The notes under the pieces are model-generated. The model had not been told where the DNA came from. It ran no database searches and saw only the letters and a program-made list of their open reading frames with translations. A stretch of 64,000 nucleotides of DNA, taken from Thermomicrobium sp. CFH 73360. GTDB taxonomy: Bacteria; Chloroflexota; Chloroflexia; Thermomicrobiales; Thermomicrobiaceae. The stretch is taken from NCBI RefSeq assembly GCF_023806465.1, contig NZ_JAMSLS010000007.1, forward strand, positions 62,001 through 126,000. Reading direction: 5' to 3'. Made by a program: the position numbers and the translations under genes. Shown piece after piece: positions 9,612 through 18,450 of this stretch; the first letter of the stretch is position 1; each line of letters begins with the position of its first letter.

Positions 9612-10748
9612 ATGACCACGAGAATCCGTCGTATCGGAGTACTCACTGGCGGCGGCGATGCACCAGGGCTGAATGCAGCCATCCGTGCCGTGGTCAAGAC
9701 AGCGATTCTCCGCTATGGGTGGCAGGTTGTCGGCTTTGCTGACGGTTACGAGGGCGCAATCCTCGGCCGCGCACGCGAGCTCGGCCTTGATGACGTACGA
9801 GGGCTCCTCGTGCGCGGTGGCACGATCCTCGGCGCCTCCAACCGTGCTAACCCTTTCCACTTTCAGCATCCCGAACTTGGTGACGCCGAGCCACGTGACC
9901 ACAGCAGAACGCTCCTCGCCACACTCGAGCAGTGGAACATCGACGCCCTCGTGGTCATCGGCGGTGAAGGAAGCCTCACGATTGCCTATCGACTGCACGA
10001 GCTCGGGCTCCGCGTCGTCGGAGTACCCAAAACGATCGACAACGATGTGCGCGGCACCACCGCAACCATTGGATTTGACACCGCAGTCTGCACAGCTACG
10101 GAAGCCATCGATCGGCTTCATACCACGGCCGAGAGTCACCACCGTGTCATGCTTGTCGAACTCATGGGGCGCGATGCCGGCTGGATCGCGCTCCACGCCG
10201 GTGTCGCGGGTGGTGCAGATGTCATCCTGCTGCCGGAGCTCCCCTTTTCCCCAGAACGGATTGTCGCCGTTGTCGAAGCGAGACGGAAGCGTGGACGCCA
10301 CTTCACGATCGTCGCTGTCGCGGAAGGAGCCAAACCGATTGGTGGCGAAGCTGTCTACGAGCGGCTCGGCCCGCTCCCCTATCAGCGCAAGTACGGCGGT
10401 CTTTCCGTCGTCCTACAACAGCAGCTGAGCACCCTCCTCCCCACGGAAGTGCGCGCAGTTGTCCTTGGTCACCTGCAACGCGGCGGCACTCCGACACCTC
10501 GTGACCGCACACTTGCCACTGCACTCGGCGCTGCCGCGGTCGAGACCCTCGCTCTCGGTGACCACGGAGTGATGGTGGCCGTCCGAGGACACCCAAGTGG
10601 TCAGGCAACCTGGGGCATCGTCCGCGTACCGTTGGCTGAAGTCGCCCGCGGTCCACGCCTGGTCCCGCTCAACCATCCACTGCTGGCTACAGCGCGCGAT
10701 ATCGGGATCAGCTTCGCTCAGCCGGACGAGGAGCAGGCGCATGGCTGA
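9612..10748 (+). CDS. pfkA: 6-phosphofructokinase, group III type
   Basis: 378 residues. The N-terminal phosphate-binding loop is GVLTGGGDAPGLNAAI. GGEGS (117-121) keeps the glycine equivalent to E. coli Gly104, found in ATP-type enzymes, but has Glu where the magnesium Asp usually sits. PKTIDND (139-145) has Lys where E. coli has Gly124. This Gly104/Lys124 combination marks the group III enzymes of Actinobacteria and relatives, so phosphoryl donor use (ATP, or in some members PPi) cannot be settled from sequence. VELMGRDAGWIALHAG is the sugar-phosphate site. The stop overlaps the start of the next gene (ATGGCTGA), so the two are translationally coupled. Confidence 0.95.
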   Translation: MTTRIRRIGVLTGGGDAPGLNAAIRAVVKTAILRYGWQVVGFADGYEGAILGRARELGLDDVRGLLVRGGTILGASNRANPFHFQHPELGDAEPRDHSRTLLATLEQWNIDALVVIGGEGSLTIAYRLHELGLRVVGVPKTIDNDVRGTTATIGFDTAVCTATEAIDRLHTTAESHHRVMLVELMGRDAGWIALHAGVAGGADVILLPELPFSPERIVAVVEARRKRGRHFTIVAVAEGAKPIGGEAVYERLGPLPYQRKYGGLSVVLQQQLSTLLPTEVRAVVLGHLQRGGTPTPRDRTLATALGAAAVETLALGDHGVMVAVRGHPSGQATWGIVRVPLAEVARGPRLVPLNHPLLATARDIGISFAQPDEEQAHG

Positions 10749-11772
10749 AGCTTCACTCCCTGTTGGCAAGCTACCAGCAGAGCTCCTCGCCGTCTTTCTT
10801 GGGCGCTTACCCCGCGATCCAAGTGTCGTCGTTGGTCCTGGCATTGGCCGCGACGCAGCGGTGGTACGGGCCGGCAGCGAGCTCCTCGTCCTCAAAAGTG
10901 ACCCGATTACCTTCGCAACCGATGCCATCGGGTGGTACGCACTGAACGTCAATGCCAACGACGTGGCCTGCCTTGGGGCAACACCCCGCTGGTTCCTGGC
11001 GAGTGTTCTGCTCCCGGACGGTGCAACACCGTCACTTGCCCAGCGTGTCCTGGACGACCTTGCACGCGCCGCCCAGCACCTTGGGGTGGCACTTGTTGGT
11101 GGGCATACGGAGATCACTGCTGGTCTCGACCGCCCCATTGTCGCTGGGACGATGATCGGTCTTTTGAGCGAGAATCAATTGCTCACCCCAGAGCGTGCGC
11201 AATCAGGTGATGCCGTCCTCCTGGTGCGGGGGATTGCGATTGAGGGGACGGCGCTTCTCGCCCGTGAGTGTGCGGAAACGCTGCGCCAGATCCTTGACCC
11301 GGAGTTCATCTCCCGTTGCCAGCGCTTCTTGTATGAACCGGGCATCAGCGTCGTCGCTGCTGCCCAGTTGCTCCAGCGGACACTCGGTCCGGCCCTGCGA
11401 TACCTGCATGACCCAACCGAGGGTGGGCTGGCCACCGGATTGCATGAGGTTGCCATCGCCTGCGGCACCGGCCTGGTTGTCGAAGAGCGTGCCATCTTCG
11501 TCTACCCAGAGACCCAGACGCTCTGCACTGCGCTCGGCCTCGATCCCTTCGGCCTCATCGCCTCTGGCGCACTTCTCGCAGTCGTCTCACCAGAAAGCAG
11601 CACGCTTGCTCTGGAGACCCTCCGCCAGGCTGGTATCCCCGCGACGCAGCTTGGTTGGCTCGACCCCGATCCCTCGCGCCGCGTTCTTCTCAGCGCCAAG
11701 GGCGAACGCCCGCTTCCTACATTTGCCGTCGATGAAGTGGCTCGTCTCTTCGCGAGCGGCGGTTGTTCCTAG
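10741..11772 (+). CDS. HypE-like AIR synthase-related protein
   Basis: 343 residues from the ATG at 10741, inside the last codons of pfkA. It has the AIRS/HypE fold pattern: DAAVVRAGSELLVLKSDPITFA (ATP/Mg region), NVNANDVACLGATPRWFL, GGHTEITAG and, in the C-terminal half, LHDPTEGGLATGLHEVA. True HypE ends in a conserved C-terminal cysteine (PRIC); this protein ends GGCS, and no hydrogenase or other hyp gene is nearby. It is therefore more likely a stand-alone AIR-synthase-related enzyme of unknown substrate. Coupling to pfkA hints at a role in sugar-phosphate metabolism, but that is inference. Confidence 0.8.
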   Translation: MAEASLPVGKLPAELLAVFLGRLPRDPSVVVGPGIGRDAAVVRAGSELLVLKSDPITFATDAIGWYALNVNANDVACLGATPRWFLASVLLPDGATPSLAQRVLDDLARAAQHLGVALVGGHTEITAGLDRPIVAGTMIGLLSENQLLTPERAQSGDAVLLVRGIAIEGTALLARECAETLRQILDPEFISRCQRFLYEPGISVVAAAQLLQRTLGPALRYLHDPTEGGLATGLHEVAIACGTGLVVEERAIFVYPETQTLCTALGLDPFGLIASGALLAVVSPESSTLALETLRQAGIPATQLGWLDPDPSRRVLLSAKGERPLPTFAVDEVARLFASGGCS

Positions 11773-12974
11773 GGCTCCTTCGGCATCGCCTGGAGCGCAC
11801 GATACGCTGGACGCGGCGACCAGTCCGCATTCAAGACTGACCAAGGTCCCTTCTCGTCCTCGGGATCGACGATCGTCGAGAAGTTCAGGTTCCAGACAAA
11901 CATGCCGGTCACCCAAGGCCAGCGTGTCCGTGCGATCTCAAAGGCGCGCACAAGATATTCCGCCTGCTGCTCCTCGCTCACGTACTGGCCGTACTCGTAG
12001 CCCGGCGCTGGATTTGCCGTCGTCCACCCAAACTCGGTAATCCAGATCGGCCGCGTATCGCCGTGCCGCTCCATCACTGCCCGCAGCTGCTCGACGCGCC
12101 GGAAGTAAAAGCTCGGGTGGTCCCGCCACCCTGGACCGGGGCCCGGATTGTCTGGCCAAAGCGTGTCTGGCGGGTTGAGCGTCGCGTTGGCGTGCGCACC
12201 GAGCACATCAAAGTAGCGCGTGCAGGCTCCACCTTCGAACGCATAAAACGCTTCGAGGTAGGCAACGTCGTCCATGGCGATGTTCGGATCGTTGACACCA
12301 GTTGGCGTAAGCCCCCCGAACACAACGAGTGCATCGGGATCCCCTGCCTTGACTCCCTCGTATCCTGCACGCAGCAGGGCACAGTACGGTTCGACCCGCA
12401 CTGGACCGTGGAGCTCGTGCGCCAGGTTTTGTTCGTTCCAAATCTCCCAGGCGTGAATCCGGCCACGATAGCGTGAGGCTAAGCGGTACATCGCCTCACG
12501 GAACGTCGCCGGATCTTTCACAATCCCCCCTGCAGGATCGCGGGCCCACTCCGGTGCAGCAACCACTGAGGCGAGGATGGAGAGTCCAGCATCTTCGTAC
12601 ACCGGCAGCACCCGATCCAAAGGCCGAAAGTCCCACTCACCCGGCCGCGGCTCAAGCGACTCCCAGCGCACCTGGAATCGGATCCACCGAAATCCCGCCT
12701 GCCGTACCATGTCGGCTGTTCTCTGGTTGAAAGCGGCACCATCCTCATCCCCTCGCCAGGCAACGTTGAAACCAAAGACGAACGTCTCAGCCCCAGAGAC
12801 TGCTCCCGAGGGCGTGCTCATTACCGCCGGTTCCTGGGGAGCCTGAGACGGCGCACTGTGGCCTGAACGCATCTCCCGCACCGCGGTTGGCGTCGGGTAA
12901 ATGACAGGCCCGCGGCAGGCGATGACCCAACTGATCACCGCAAGAAGAAGCCCCACCCACTTGAGCCTGTGCAC
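11769..12974 (-). CDS. Lipoprotein glycoside hydrolase (clan GH-A TIM barrel)
   Basis: 401 residues. The signal peptide ends in lipobox VIAC (Cys20), followed by a Pro/Ser-rich linker to about residue 60 and a TIM barrel. The barrel has AWEIWNEQN (acid/base Glu181) and WITEFGWTTAN (nucleophile Glu314), with WIRFQVRWESLEPRPG and GGLTPTGVNDP shared almost word for word with the truncated gene at 1-1545. It lacks that paralogue's N-terminal modules. It lies 28 bases downstream of the LacI gene on the same strand, so it is probably its target and co-transcribed. The stop overlaps the end of the HypE-like gene tail to tail. Confidence 0.85.
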   Translation of the reverse strand: MHRLKWVGLLLAVISWVIACRGPVIYPTPTAVREMRSGHSAPSQAPQEPAVMSTPSGAVSGAETFVFGFNVAWRGDEDGAAFNQRTADMVRQAGFRWIRFQVRWESLEPRPGEWDFRPLDRVLPVYEDAGLSILASVVAAPEWARDPAGGIVKDPATFREAMYRLASRYRGRIHAWEIWNEQNLAHELHGPVRVEPYCALLRAGYEGVKAGDPDALVVFGGLTPTGVNDPNIAMDDVAYLEAFYAFEGGACTRYFDVLGAHANATLNPPDTLWPDNPGPGPGWRDHPSFYFRRVEQLRAVMERHGDTRPIWITEFGWTTANPAPGYEYGQYVSEEQQAEYLVRAFEIARTRWPWVTGMFVWNLNFSTIVDPEDEKGPWSVLNADWSPRPAYRALQAMPKEP

Positions 12975-13002
12975 TCCACCCCCTCACCATTGCTCTGAGA
13001 TC

Positions 13003-14061
13003 TTACTCGCCGACGCTTCCCGCACCAGGTTCTGTCCCTTGCGCGCCGCAAGACCGGCGCACCATAAGGTTCGGTGTTACCCACCCGACCGCCACCTCGT
13101 TGGGTGCTAGCCGTCCGCTGAAAGAGTCCAAAAGAAGCTGCGCCGCCTGGCGTCCGATCGCCCGTCTCGGACAGTGAACGGTCGTCAAACCCAAGAGTTC
13201 GGCGATCTCACTCTCGTGGTAGCCGACTCCCGCGAGATCCCTGGGTACGTCAAGCCCCAACTGCCGTACAGCACGTAACACGCTTCCGGCGTGTGTCTCA
13301 CGCCCGACAACGATCGCGGTCGGTGGAACGGGTAACTGCATTAAGGAGTGCAATCCCGTGATACCACCCTCGACCCTGAATGGGGTCACGCGTTCATATT
13401 CCGCTCTTCGCTCAGGGCCAAGTTCCTGGAGTGCTTGTCGATCGCCCAGTAGTCGCCGACTTCTCTGTTTGTCAGCAAAGGGATCGCCAGGTCGATCGAT
13501 CGCGGCCATCCTTCGGTGGCCCGAGCGGGCCACATGCGTTACCGCCAAACGCGCCCCTTCTACATGATCGACCACAATCAGCGACAGCGGGACTGCCGGA
13601 TCGCCATCGGCGACGACTGCCGACCAACGCTCGCGTTCCAGTCGAGCGAGCCTGAGCGGTCTCACAACCAGGGAGGCAAGGAGGACCCCGTCGACCAGAT
13701 CGCGTCGTACCGATGCGATGGTTCGAGATCCGTCCGCGGGACGCTCGAGCGTGCGCAGAATAAAGGCGTCGTTTGTCTCCAGGAGAGCCTCTTCGATGCC
13801 ACACAAAATTTGCACAGAGAAGCAGCGTGTCCAGAGCGGGAGAACAACGAGCAATGCATCTGTCCGGCGCCGCAAGAGTGCCCGCGCGGCTCGCAGCGGC
13901 TCATCGCCAAGCTCCGCCATCACGGCATGCACCCACTCGCGTGTCGCTGCCGCCACTGCCGGATCCCCGTTAGGCAGTCGCGAAACGGTCGCGACTCCCA
14001 CATCTGCCAGGCCGGCCACGTCGCGGATAGTCACCTGACTCGAGCCGCTACGCTTTGCCAT
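13003..14061 (-). CDS. LacI-family transcriptional regulator
   Basis: 352 residues. An N-terminal helix-turn-helix VTIRDVAGLADVGVATVSRL (about 10-30) has the LacI pattern, though the usual N-G-K after VSR is altered to L-P-N-G. A periplasmic-binding-protein-like sugar domain follows, with VDGVLLASL, DHVEGARLAVTHVARSGHRRMAAI and a C-terminal AVGWVTPNLMVRRSC. It probably senses a sugar and controls the downstream glycoside hydrolase lipoprotein. A palindromic AAACGTTT lies 30 bases upstream of its start and suggests autoregulation. Confidence 0.92.
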   Translation of the reverse strand: MAKRSGSSQVTIRDVAGLADVGVATVSRLPNGDPAVAAATREWVHAVMAELGDEPLRAARALLRRRTDALLVVLPLWTRCFSVQILCGIEEALLETNDAFILRTLERPADGSRTIASVRRDLVDGVLLASLVVRPLRLARLERERWSAVVADGDPAVPLSLIVVDHVEGARLAVTHVARSGHRRMAAIDRPGDPFADKQRSRRLLGDRQALQELGPERRAEYERVTPFRVEGGITGLHSLMQLPVPPTAIVVGRETHAGSVLRAVRQLGLDVPRDLAGVGYHESEIAELLGLTTVHCPRRAIGRQAAQLLLDSFSGRLAPNEVAVGWVTPNLMVRRSCGAQGTEPGAGSVGE

Positions 14062-14089
14062 GACCGGCTCCTGGTATCAGGAAACTTCC

Positions 14090-14099
14090 GAAACGTTTT
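14090..14099. promoter_or_regulatory. Possible LacI-family operator
   Basis: GAAACGTTTT contains the perfect palindrome AAACGTTT at 14091-14098, with the central CG typical of LacI-family operators. It sits between the LacI gene and the divergent DUF3090 gene, four bases ahead of the -35 box of the plus-strand promoter. Confidence 0.5.
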
Positions 14100-14101
14100 A
14101 C

Positions 14102-14130
14102 TTGACGAAGTCCGCCCCGACGTGTATAGT
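14102..14130 (+). promoter_or_regulatory. Sigma-70-type promoter toward the DUF3090 gene
   Basis: TTGACG (14102-14107), a 17-base spacer, TATAGT (14125-14130). Near-consensus, with the LacI-type palindrome just upstream. Confidence 0.65.
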
Positions 14131-14287
14131 GGAAGGGGTTCTGCTCGTCAAGCGTGGCGAGTTGAACCAGTTGATCTGTTGCAAACGTCCTCCCTCCCCT
14201 GCCACACCCATCCCCCACCTCACCGTGCGGGCGTCGGCCGGAGCCGGCGCCCGCTAGTGTATCCTCATAGTAAGGATCGGCCGTACG

Positions 14288-14818
14288 GTGGAGTCGATGA
14301 TGGTTGGAAGACACGAATACCAGGAGCTCACTGTCCTCGAAGCGGAAGCAATCGGCGAACCTGGCCAGCGTCGCTTCCGCTTGATTGCCGGAGTAGGCCT
14401 CGACCTCGTCTCGCTGTGGATGGAGAAGGAGCAACTTCAAGCCCTCGGCCTCGCAATCGAGCAACTTCTCGAACAGCTTCGGCTCGCTGGGTACGTGCAG
14501 TCTCGCATCCCCGAACGCCCAGCCGCACGTACGGCACCCCTGCCGCCCGATATCCCGGAATACGTCGTCGGCAAGATGGCGATTGGATACGATGAGGAGC
14601 GTCAGCGGATCGCGATCTTCGCCCATGACCTCGAGCAGGATGAAGACGAGGACCCGATCTTCGCTGGTCGCGCCACACTTCCCGCCGCCAAGGCGCTCGC
14701 CCATCAGATCGCCCGCGTCATCGCAGCCGGACGCCCGCGCTGTCCCCGCTGCGGGGCCGTCATCGGTCCCGAGGGGCATGTCTGCCCGCACGATAATGGA
14801 CATTTACCGCTCGAGTGA
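14288..14818 (+). CDS. DUF3090 family protein with C-terminal zinc-binding motif
   Basis: 176 residues. I recognise the family pattern G..RRFRL.AG.....SLWMEKEQL.AL, EYVVGKMAIGYDEER and a cysteine/histidine cluster at the end (CPRCGAVIGPEGHVCPHDNGH) that should bind one zinc. DUF3090 proteins are conserved in Actinobacteria and some Chloroflexi; their biochemical role is not established to my knowledge. The start is ambiguous: GTG at 14288 has AAGGA ten bases upstream, and ATG codons at 14297 and 14300 follow GGAG more closely. It is transcribed from the promoter at 14102-14130, divergent from LacI. Confidence 0.82.
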   Translation: MESMMVGRHEYQELTVLEAEAIGEPGQRRFRLIAGVGLDLVSLWMEKEQLQALGLAIEQLLEQLRLAGYVQSRIPERPAARTAPLPPDIPEYVVGKMAIGYDEERQRIAIFAHDLEQDEDEDPIFAGRATLPAAKALAHQIARVIAAGRPRCPRCGAVIGPEGHVCPHDNGHLPLE

Positions 14819-14821
14819 CCA

Positions 14822-16417
14822 TCACCACCCGAGCGCACACCCTTCCGCTCGCGGATCCGAGCCGCCGCGCAGCACCCCGTCGTCACCGATCACAATCAGG
14901 TGCGCGTGCCCCATCAGCGACGACCACCGCTCCGTGACCGCAATCCGGTGTCCACGCCGTCTCAAATCTTCCGCTACCCGCTCCGCGAGCGGCGGTTCCA
15001 CATACACGGTCTCACCCGCTTCCCCCGGCTCGCGTCGTGAGACCCAGCGCGCTGCTTCCACCGCTTCCTGCGGCTCAAAGCCGAAGTCGACGATTCCGGT
15101 GACCAGCTGGAGGTGGATGACCGGCTGACTGTGCCCGCCCATTGTCCCGAACACTACCCAGGGTCGCCCCTCACGGAGCAGCATCGCGGGGATCAAGGTG
15201 TGGAGTGGCCGCTTGCGCGGGGCCAGCACATTGGGTGAGTGTTCGTCCAACACGAAGCAGGCCCCACGGTTCTGCAACACAATTCCGCCAGCAACCAAGC
15301 CGCTGCCAAATGAGTTATAGAGGCTCTGGATCAACGAGACTGCACGTCCCTCACGGTCAACCACGCAGAGGTAGATTGTGTCTGTGTCCCAGCTCGGAGC
15401 TGGCGGAATTGCTGCCCGCTCGGGATTGATCCGTGCCCGGAGCTCCGCCGCGTAGGACTTCTCGAGTAACCGGCTGACCGGGACATCGACAAACGCTGGA
15501 TCCCCGAGATACCGGTCGCGATCCGCAAAAGCGAGCTTCTTGGCCTCCAGGAAGAGATGCACCAGTCGCGGGTTTCCCCAGCCCAACTCGCTCACCGGGA
15601 AGCCTTCGACCATATTCAGGAGCTCTAATGCCGTCACACCTTGCGTGTTCGGTGGGAGTTCGACCACCTCCACCTCCCGGTACCGGGTCCGAAGAGGCTC
15701 GACCCAGTCGGACCGGTGCGCGGCCAAATCATCCAGTGCCATCACGCCACCGGCGGCACGGAGCGTCGCCACGATCTGCTCTGCGATCCGCCCGCGGTAA
15801 AACGCGTCCGGACCTTCTGCCGCGAGCAGTTGCAGGCTGGCTGCAAGTTCCGGCTGGCGAAGTACCTCTCCCGCAGCGGGAGGGTGTCCGTTCGGCAAGA
15901 ACTGGCGCGCCGCAGCCTCCTGTCGGCGGAATATTTCTGCCTCCGCTGCGATCGCCCGAGCGACCTGAGGACTCACTGGAAACCCGCGCTCTGCGTAAGC
16001 GATCGCTGGCTCAAGAAGTTCCCCAAGCGAACGCGTACCGCAGCGTTCAAGCACGGTTGCCCAGGCATCGACCGCACCCGGTACCGTGACGCCCCACGGT
16101 CCTTTTGGTGGGATCTCATGGTAGCCACGGGCCCGGAGCTCCTCCGCCGAGATGCCCGCCGGCGCCCGACCGCTCCCATTGAGCGCCAGCAGCCTGCTTT
16201 CGCGTGGTTCCCAGATGAGGAAGAAGGCATCACCACCCACCGAGCACATATGCGGATAGACGACCGTCAAGACAGCGTTCGCCGCGACCGCCGCGTCCAC
16301 GGCATTCCCACCCTGCTGAAGGACACGCACACCGGTGAGTGTCGCCAAATAATGCGGCGTGGCGACCATCCCCTCGGTCGCGAGTGTCGTCGGTCGCCCG
16401 GTCACAACCTGTGCCAT
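14822..16417 (-). CDS. ggt: Gamma-glutamyltransferase family protein
   Basis: 531 residues from the ATG at 16417, which follows AGGAGG. It has the family blocks GMVATPHYLATLTGVRVLQQGGNAVDAAVA at the N-terminus (seen at about 16-46), a presumed autoprocessing site with Thr347 in DTIYLCVVD, the oxyanion region LYNSFGSGLVAGG and GTMGGHSQPVIH. Processing before the Thr gives the two subunits. There is no obvious signal peptide, so it may be cytoplasmic, unlike the periplasmic E. coli enzyme. It hydrolyses or transfers gamma-glutamyl groups, typically from glutathione; in related organisms the substrate may differ. Divergent from RNase Z. Confidence 0.9.
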   Translation of the reverse strand: MAQVVTGRPTTLATEGMVATPHYLATLTGVRVLQQGGNAVDAAVAANAVLTVVYPHMCSVGGDAFFLIWEPRESRLLALNGSGRAPAGISAEELRARGYHEIPPKGPWGVTVPGAVDAWATVLERCGTRSLGELLEPAIAYAERGFPVSPQVARAIAAEAEIFRRQEAAARQFLPNGHPPAAGEVLRQPELAASLQLLAAEGPDAFYRGRIAEQIVATLRAAGGVMALDDLAAHRSDWVEPLRTRYREVEVVELPPNTQGVTALELLNMVEGFPVSELGWGNPRLVHLFLEAKKLAFADRDRYLGDPAFVDVPVSRLLEKSYAAELRARINPERAAIPPAPSWDTDTIYLCVVDREGRAVSLIQSLYNSFGSGLVAGGIVLQNRGACFVLDEHSPNVLAPRKRPLHTLIPAMLLREGRPWVVFGTMGGHSQPVIHLQLVTGIVDFGFEPQEAVEAARWVSRREPGEAGETVYVEPPLAERVAEDLRRRGHRIAVTERWSSLMGHAHLIVIGDDGVLRGGSDPRAEGCALGW

Positions 16418-16533
16418 CACCGACCTCCTGATCGTGGTCTCCCATCCCAGTGAGCATCGTAGCATGCAGGGAAGTACCGCCCAACGTGGTACGATTCGCC
16501 ACCGGCGTGCATGGTGGCACGGAGTGCTTGGGC

Positions 16534-17445
16534 GTGATCGACGTCTGCCTGCTCGGTACCGGAGGCATGATGCCGTTGCCAGAGCGCTGGCTCTCAGCGC
16601 TCCTGATACGCTCCGAGGGTCACACGGTCCTCATCGACTGCGGCGAAGGGACCCAGATCTCCTGGCGCTACACCGGCTGGAGCTTCCGGGATCTTGACAC
16701 CATTCTGCTCACTCACCTCCACGCCGACCACGTCGCAGGACTCCCTGGCGTCTTGTTCTCCCTCGCCTTCGCCGAGCGCGAGGAAACGGTGCGCGTCATC
16801 GGCCCACAGGGAACGAGACGCATCGTCGCCGCGCTGCGCACCATCGTCCCTGCACTTCCATTTTCGGTCGAAGTCCTCGAACTCCCCGGTTCAGCTGAAC
16901 TCAACCTGCCGGGAGGACTCCATCTTCGCGCCCTCCCCGTCGCCCATCGCGTTCCTTGCCTGGCCTACACCCTCCACCGGCCGCGCGGACGCCGCTTCGA
17001 CCCGGAGCGAGCGCGTGCGCTCGGTGTCCCCGTTCTGTATTGGAGACGCCTCCAGCACGGCGAATCCGTCGAGATCGATGGCCGCCTGATCACACCCGAC
17101 GATGTCCTTGGTCCACCGCGCCGCGGCATTACCGTCGCCTTCGTGACAGACACCCGTCCGACGCCGGAGCTCCCACCCTTCGTCCACGATGCCGACCTCC
17201 TCATCTGCGAGGGCATGTATGGCGATCCGGAAATGCTTCCGCGTGCCGTCGAGCGCGGCCACATGCTGTTTCACGAGGCCGCTGAGCTCGCCCGTGCAGC
17301 GCAGGTGGAGCGACTCTGGTTGACCCACTTCAGCCCCTCACTCACTGACCCCGAGACCTGGCTCCCGACGGCCCGCACCATCTTTCCGGCGACTGAGATC
17401 GGCCCGGTGCACCGTACCGTGACGCTACGGTATCGAGACGAGTGA
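16534..17445 (+). CDS. rnz: Ribonuclease Z family MBL-fold nuclease
   Basis: 303 residues from GTG at 16534 with GGAG nine bases upstream; an open frame starts earlier at 16450 but lacks conserved residues. The zinc motif HLHADH is at 61-66, preceded by [19 protein letters not shown] as in RNase [15 protein letters not shown] and the Asp of FVTDTRPT supply further ligands, and LTHFSP is the C-terminal His site. It matures tRNA 3' ends by endonucleolytic cleavage, which fits with tRNA genes in this window that lack an encoded CCA. Confidence 0.93.
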   Translation: MIDVCLLGTGGMMPLPERWLSALLIRSEGHTVLIDCGEGTQISWRYTGWSFRDLDTILLTHLHADHVAGLPGVLFSLAFAEREETVRVIGPQGTRRIVAALRTIVPALPFSVEVLELPGSAELNLPGGLHLRALPVAHRVPCLAYTLHRPRGRRFDPERARALGVPVLYWRRLQHGESVEIDGRLITPDDVLGPPRRGITVAFVTDTRPTPELPPFVHDADLLICEGMYGDPEMLPRAVERGHMLFHEAAELARAAQVERLWLTHFSPSLTDPETWLPTARTIFPATEIGPVHRTVTLRYRDE

Positions 17446-18015
17446 CTCGGACGTGCCTGGCCCCCAGGGAGACACCGCTCTCGAGCTCACCACCTTGGCA
17501 GAGGTCGGCTGACGTTGTGGCAGCGCACTGGAGCCCCCTTCGTGGTGGAGCATCGGCTTCTCTGCTGTGTGCCGTTCCAGACACGAAGGCCGCCAATGGA
17601 GCGCCACAGGTGCGCCTCGCTGATCACAGCGGCACGACACGGTGGTGCCAGACTCCATGCTTCCCGGCTTCTCTGGCAATCGAGGGCACGGCACCGTCAT
17701 CACCGTGCCAGCACTCCCGAAGGGGCACCGCACATCACCGAGGCGCTCGCGAGGGGCCTCTCTCCCCATCGTGCCCTCGGTGTCATCGCAATCACCGGGA
17801 CAGGTCCGCAGCTGACCAGACAACACCTTCTTGCGCTCTTCGTCGCGGAGTGAGAAGATAGCACTCACGAACAGCTGTCTGCACCGTTGCGCGCGCTGGA
17901 GAGGCTCTCTCCGCTCATGGTTGGGCAGCGAGACATTTCGCAGTGCTGCTATCCCCGGCCGCCTCCACCTCTGTCAGTTCGGGTATCTCGTGACGCTCGT
18001 CGAGGAGGTGGGGAG
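17446..18015. other. Gene-free stretch
   Basis: About 570 bases with overlapping spurious frames on both strands and no recognisable product. The ribosome site AGGAGG at 18003-18008 belongs to the next gene. No repeat or structured RNA recognised. Confidence 0.45.
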
Positions 18016-18450
18016 ATGGTGTTTGTCGGGACGCGTCGAGCTTTCATCGCTGCCACGGTGTCGTTTGTGCTCCTTGCGTGCCAGCGCCGCCCAGGGGAAT
18101 CCGTAACAACTGTCAACGTGGAACTTGGGGACTATTACATAAAACCGGATAAGAGCGAGGTCCCGGCCGGGAAAGTCCGGTTTGTCGCCAAGAACGTTGG
18201 GCAGTTGGAGCACGAGCTGATTGTGCTAAAGACCGAGCTCGCCGCCGATCAGCTGCCCTACAACGAAAAGGAGCAGACGGCGGAAGAGGAACAGGCTGGC
18301 CAAGTACTCGGTGAGATCGAGCCGGACGAACTGCCCCCAGGCAAAAGTGCCGAAATGACACTCGACCTCACCGCCGGGCATTATGTCTTGCTCTGTAACC
18401 TCCCTCAGCACTACAAGAACGGCATGTACATCGACTTCCGCGTTCGCTGA
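18016..18450 (+). CDS. Sulfocyanin/plastocyanin-like blue copper lipoprotein
   Basis: 144 residues from the ATG at 18016 after AGGAGG. The signal peptide ends in lipobox LLAC (Cys22). The single cupredoxin domain has a complete type 1 copper site by pattern: His66 in GQLEHEL, then Cys127, His132 and Met137 in the C-terminal loop LLCNLPQHYKNGM. It is a small electron carrier on the outer membrane face, presumably shuttling electrons in respiration. No oxidase subunit is adjacent; a cytochrome c lipoprotein lies at 37.4 kb. Monocistronic by position. Confidence 0.88.
   Translation: MVFVGTRRAFIAATVSFVLLACQRRPGESVTTVNVELGDYYIKPDKSEVPAGKVRFVAKNVGQLEHELIVLKTELAADQLPYNEKEQTAEEEQAGQVLGEIEPDELPPGKSAEMTLDLTAGHYVLLCNLPQHYKNGMYIDFRVR

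Noticed and set aside
9461-9697. N-terminal extension of prolyl-tRNA synthetase
   Set aside because: The extra 79 codons overlap the pfkA start and lack conserved sequence. GGGAGAA precedes the ATG at 9460.
10741-11772. True hydrogenase maturation protein HypE
   Set aside because: The C-terminal PRIC cysteine motif is absent and no hydrogenase or hyp genes are near.
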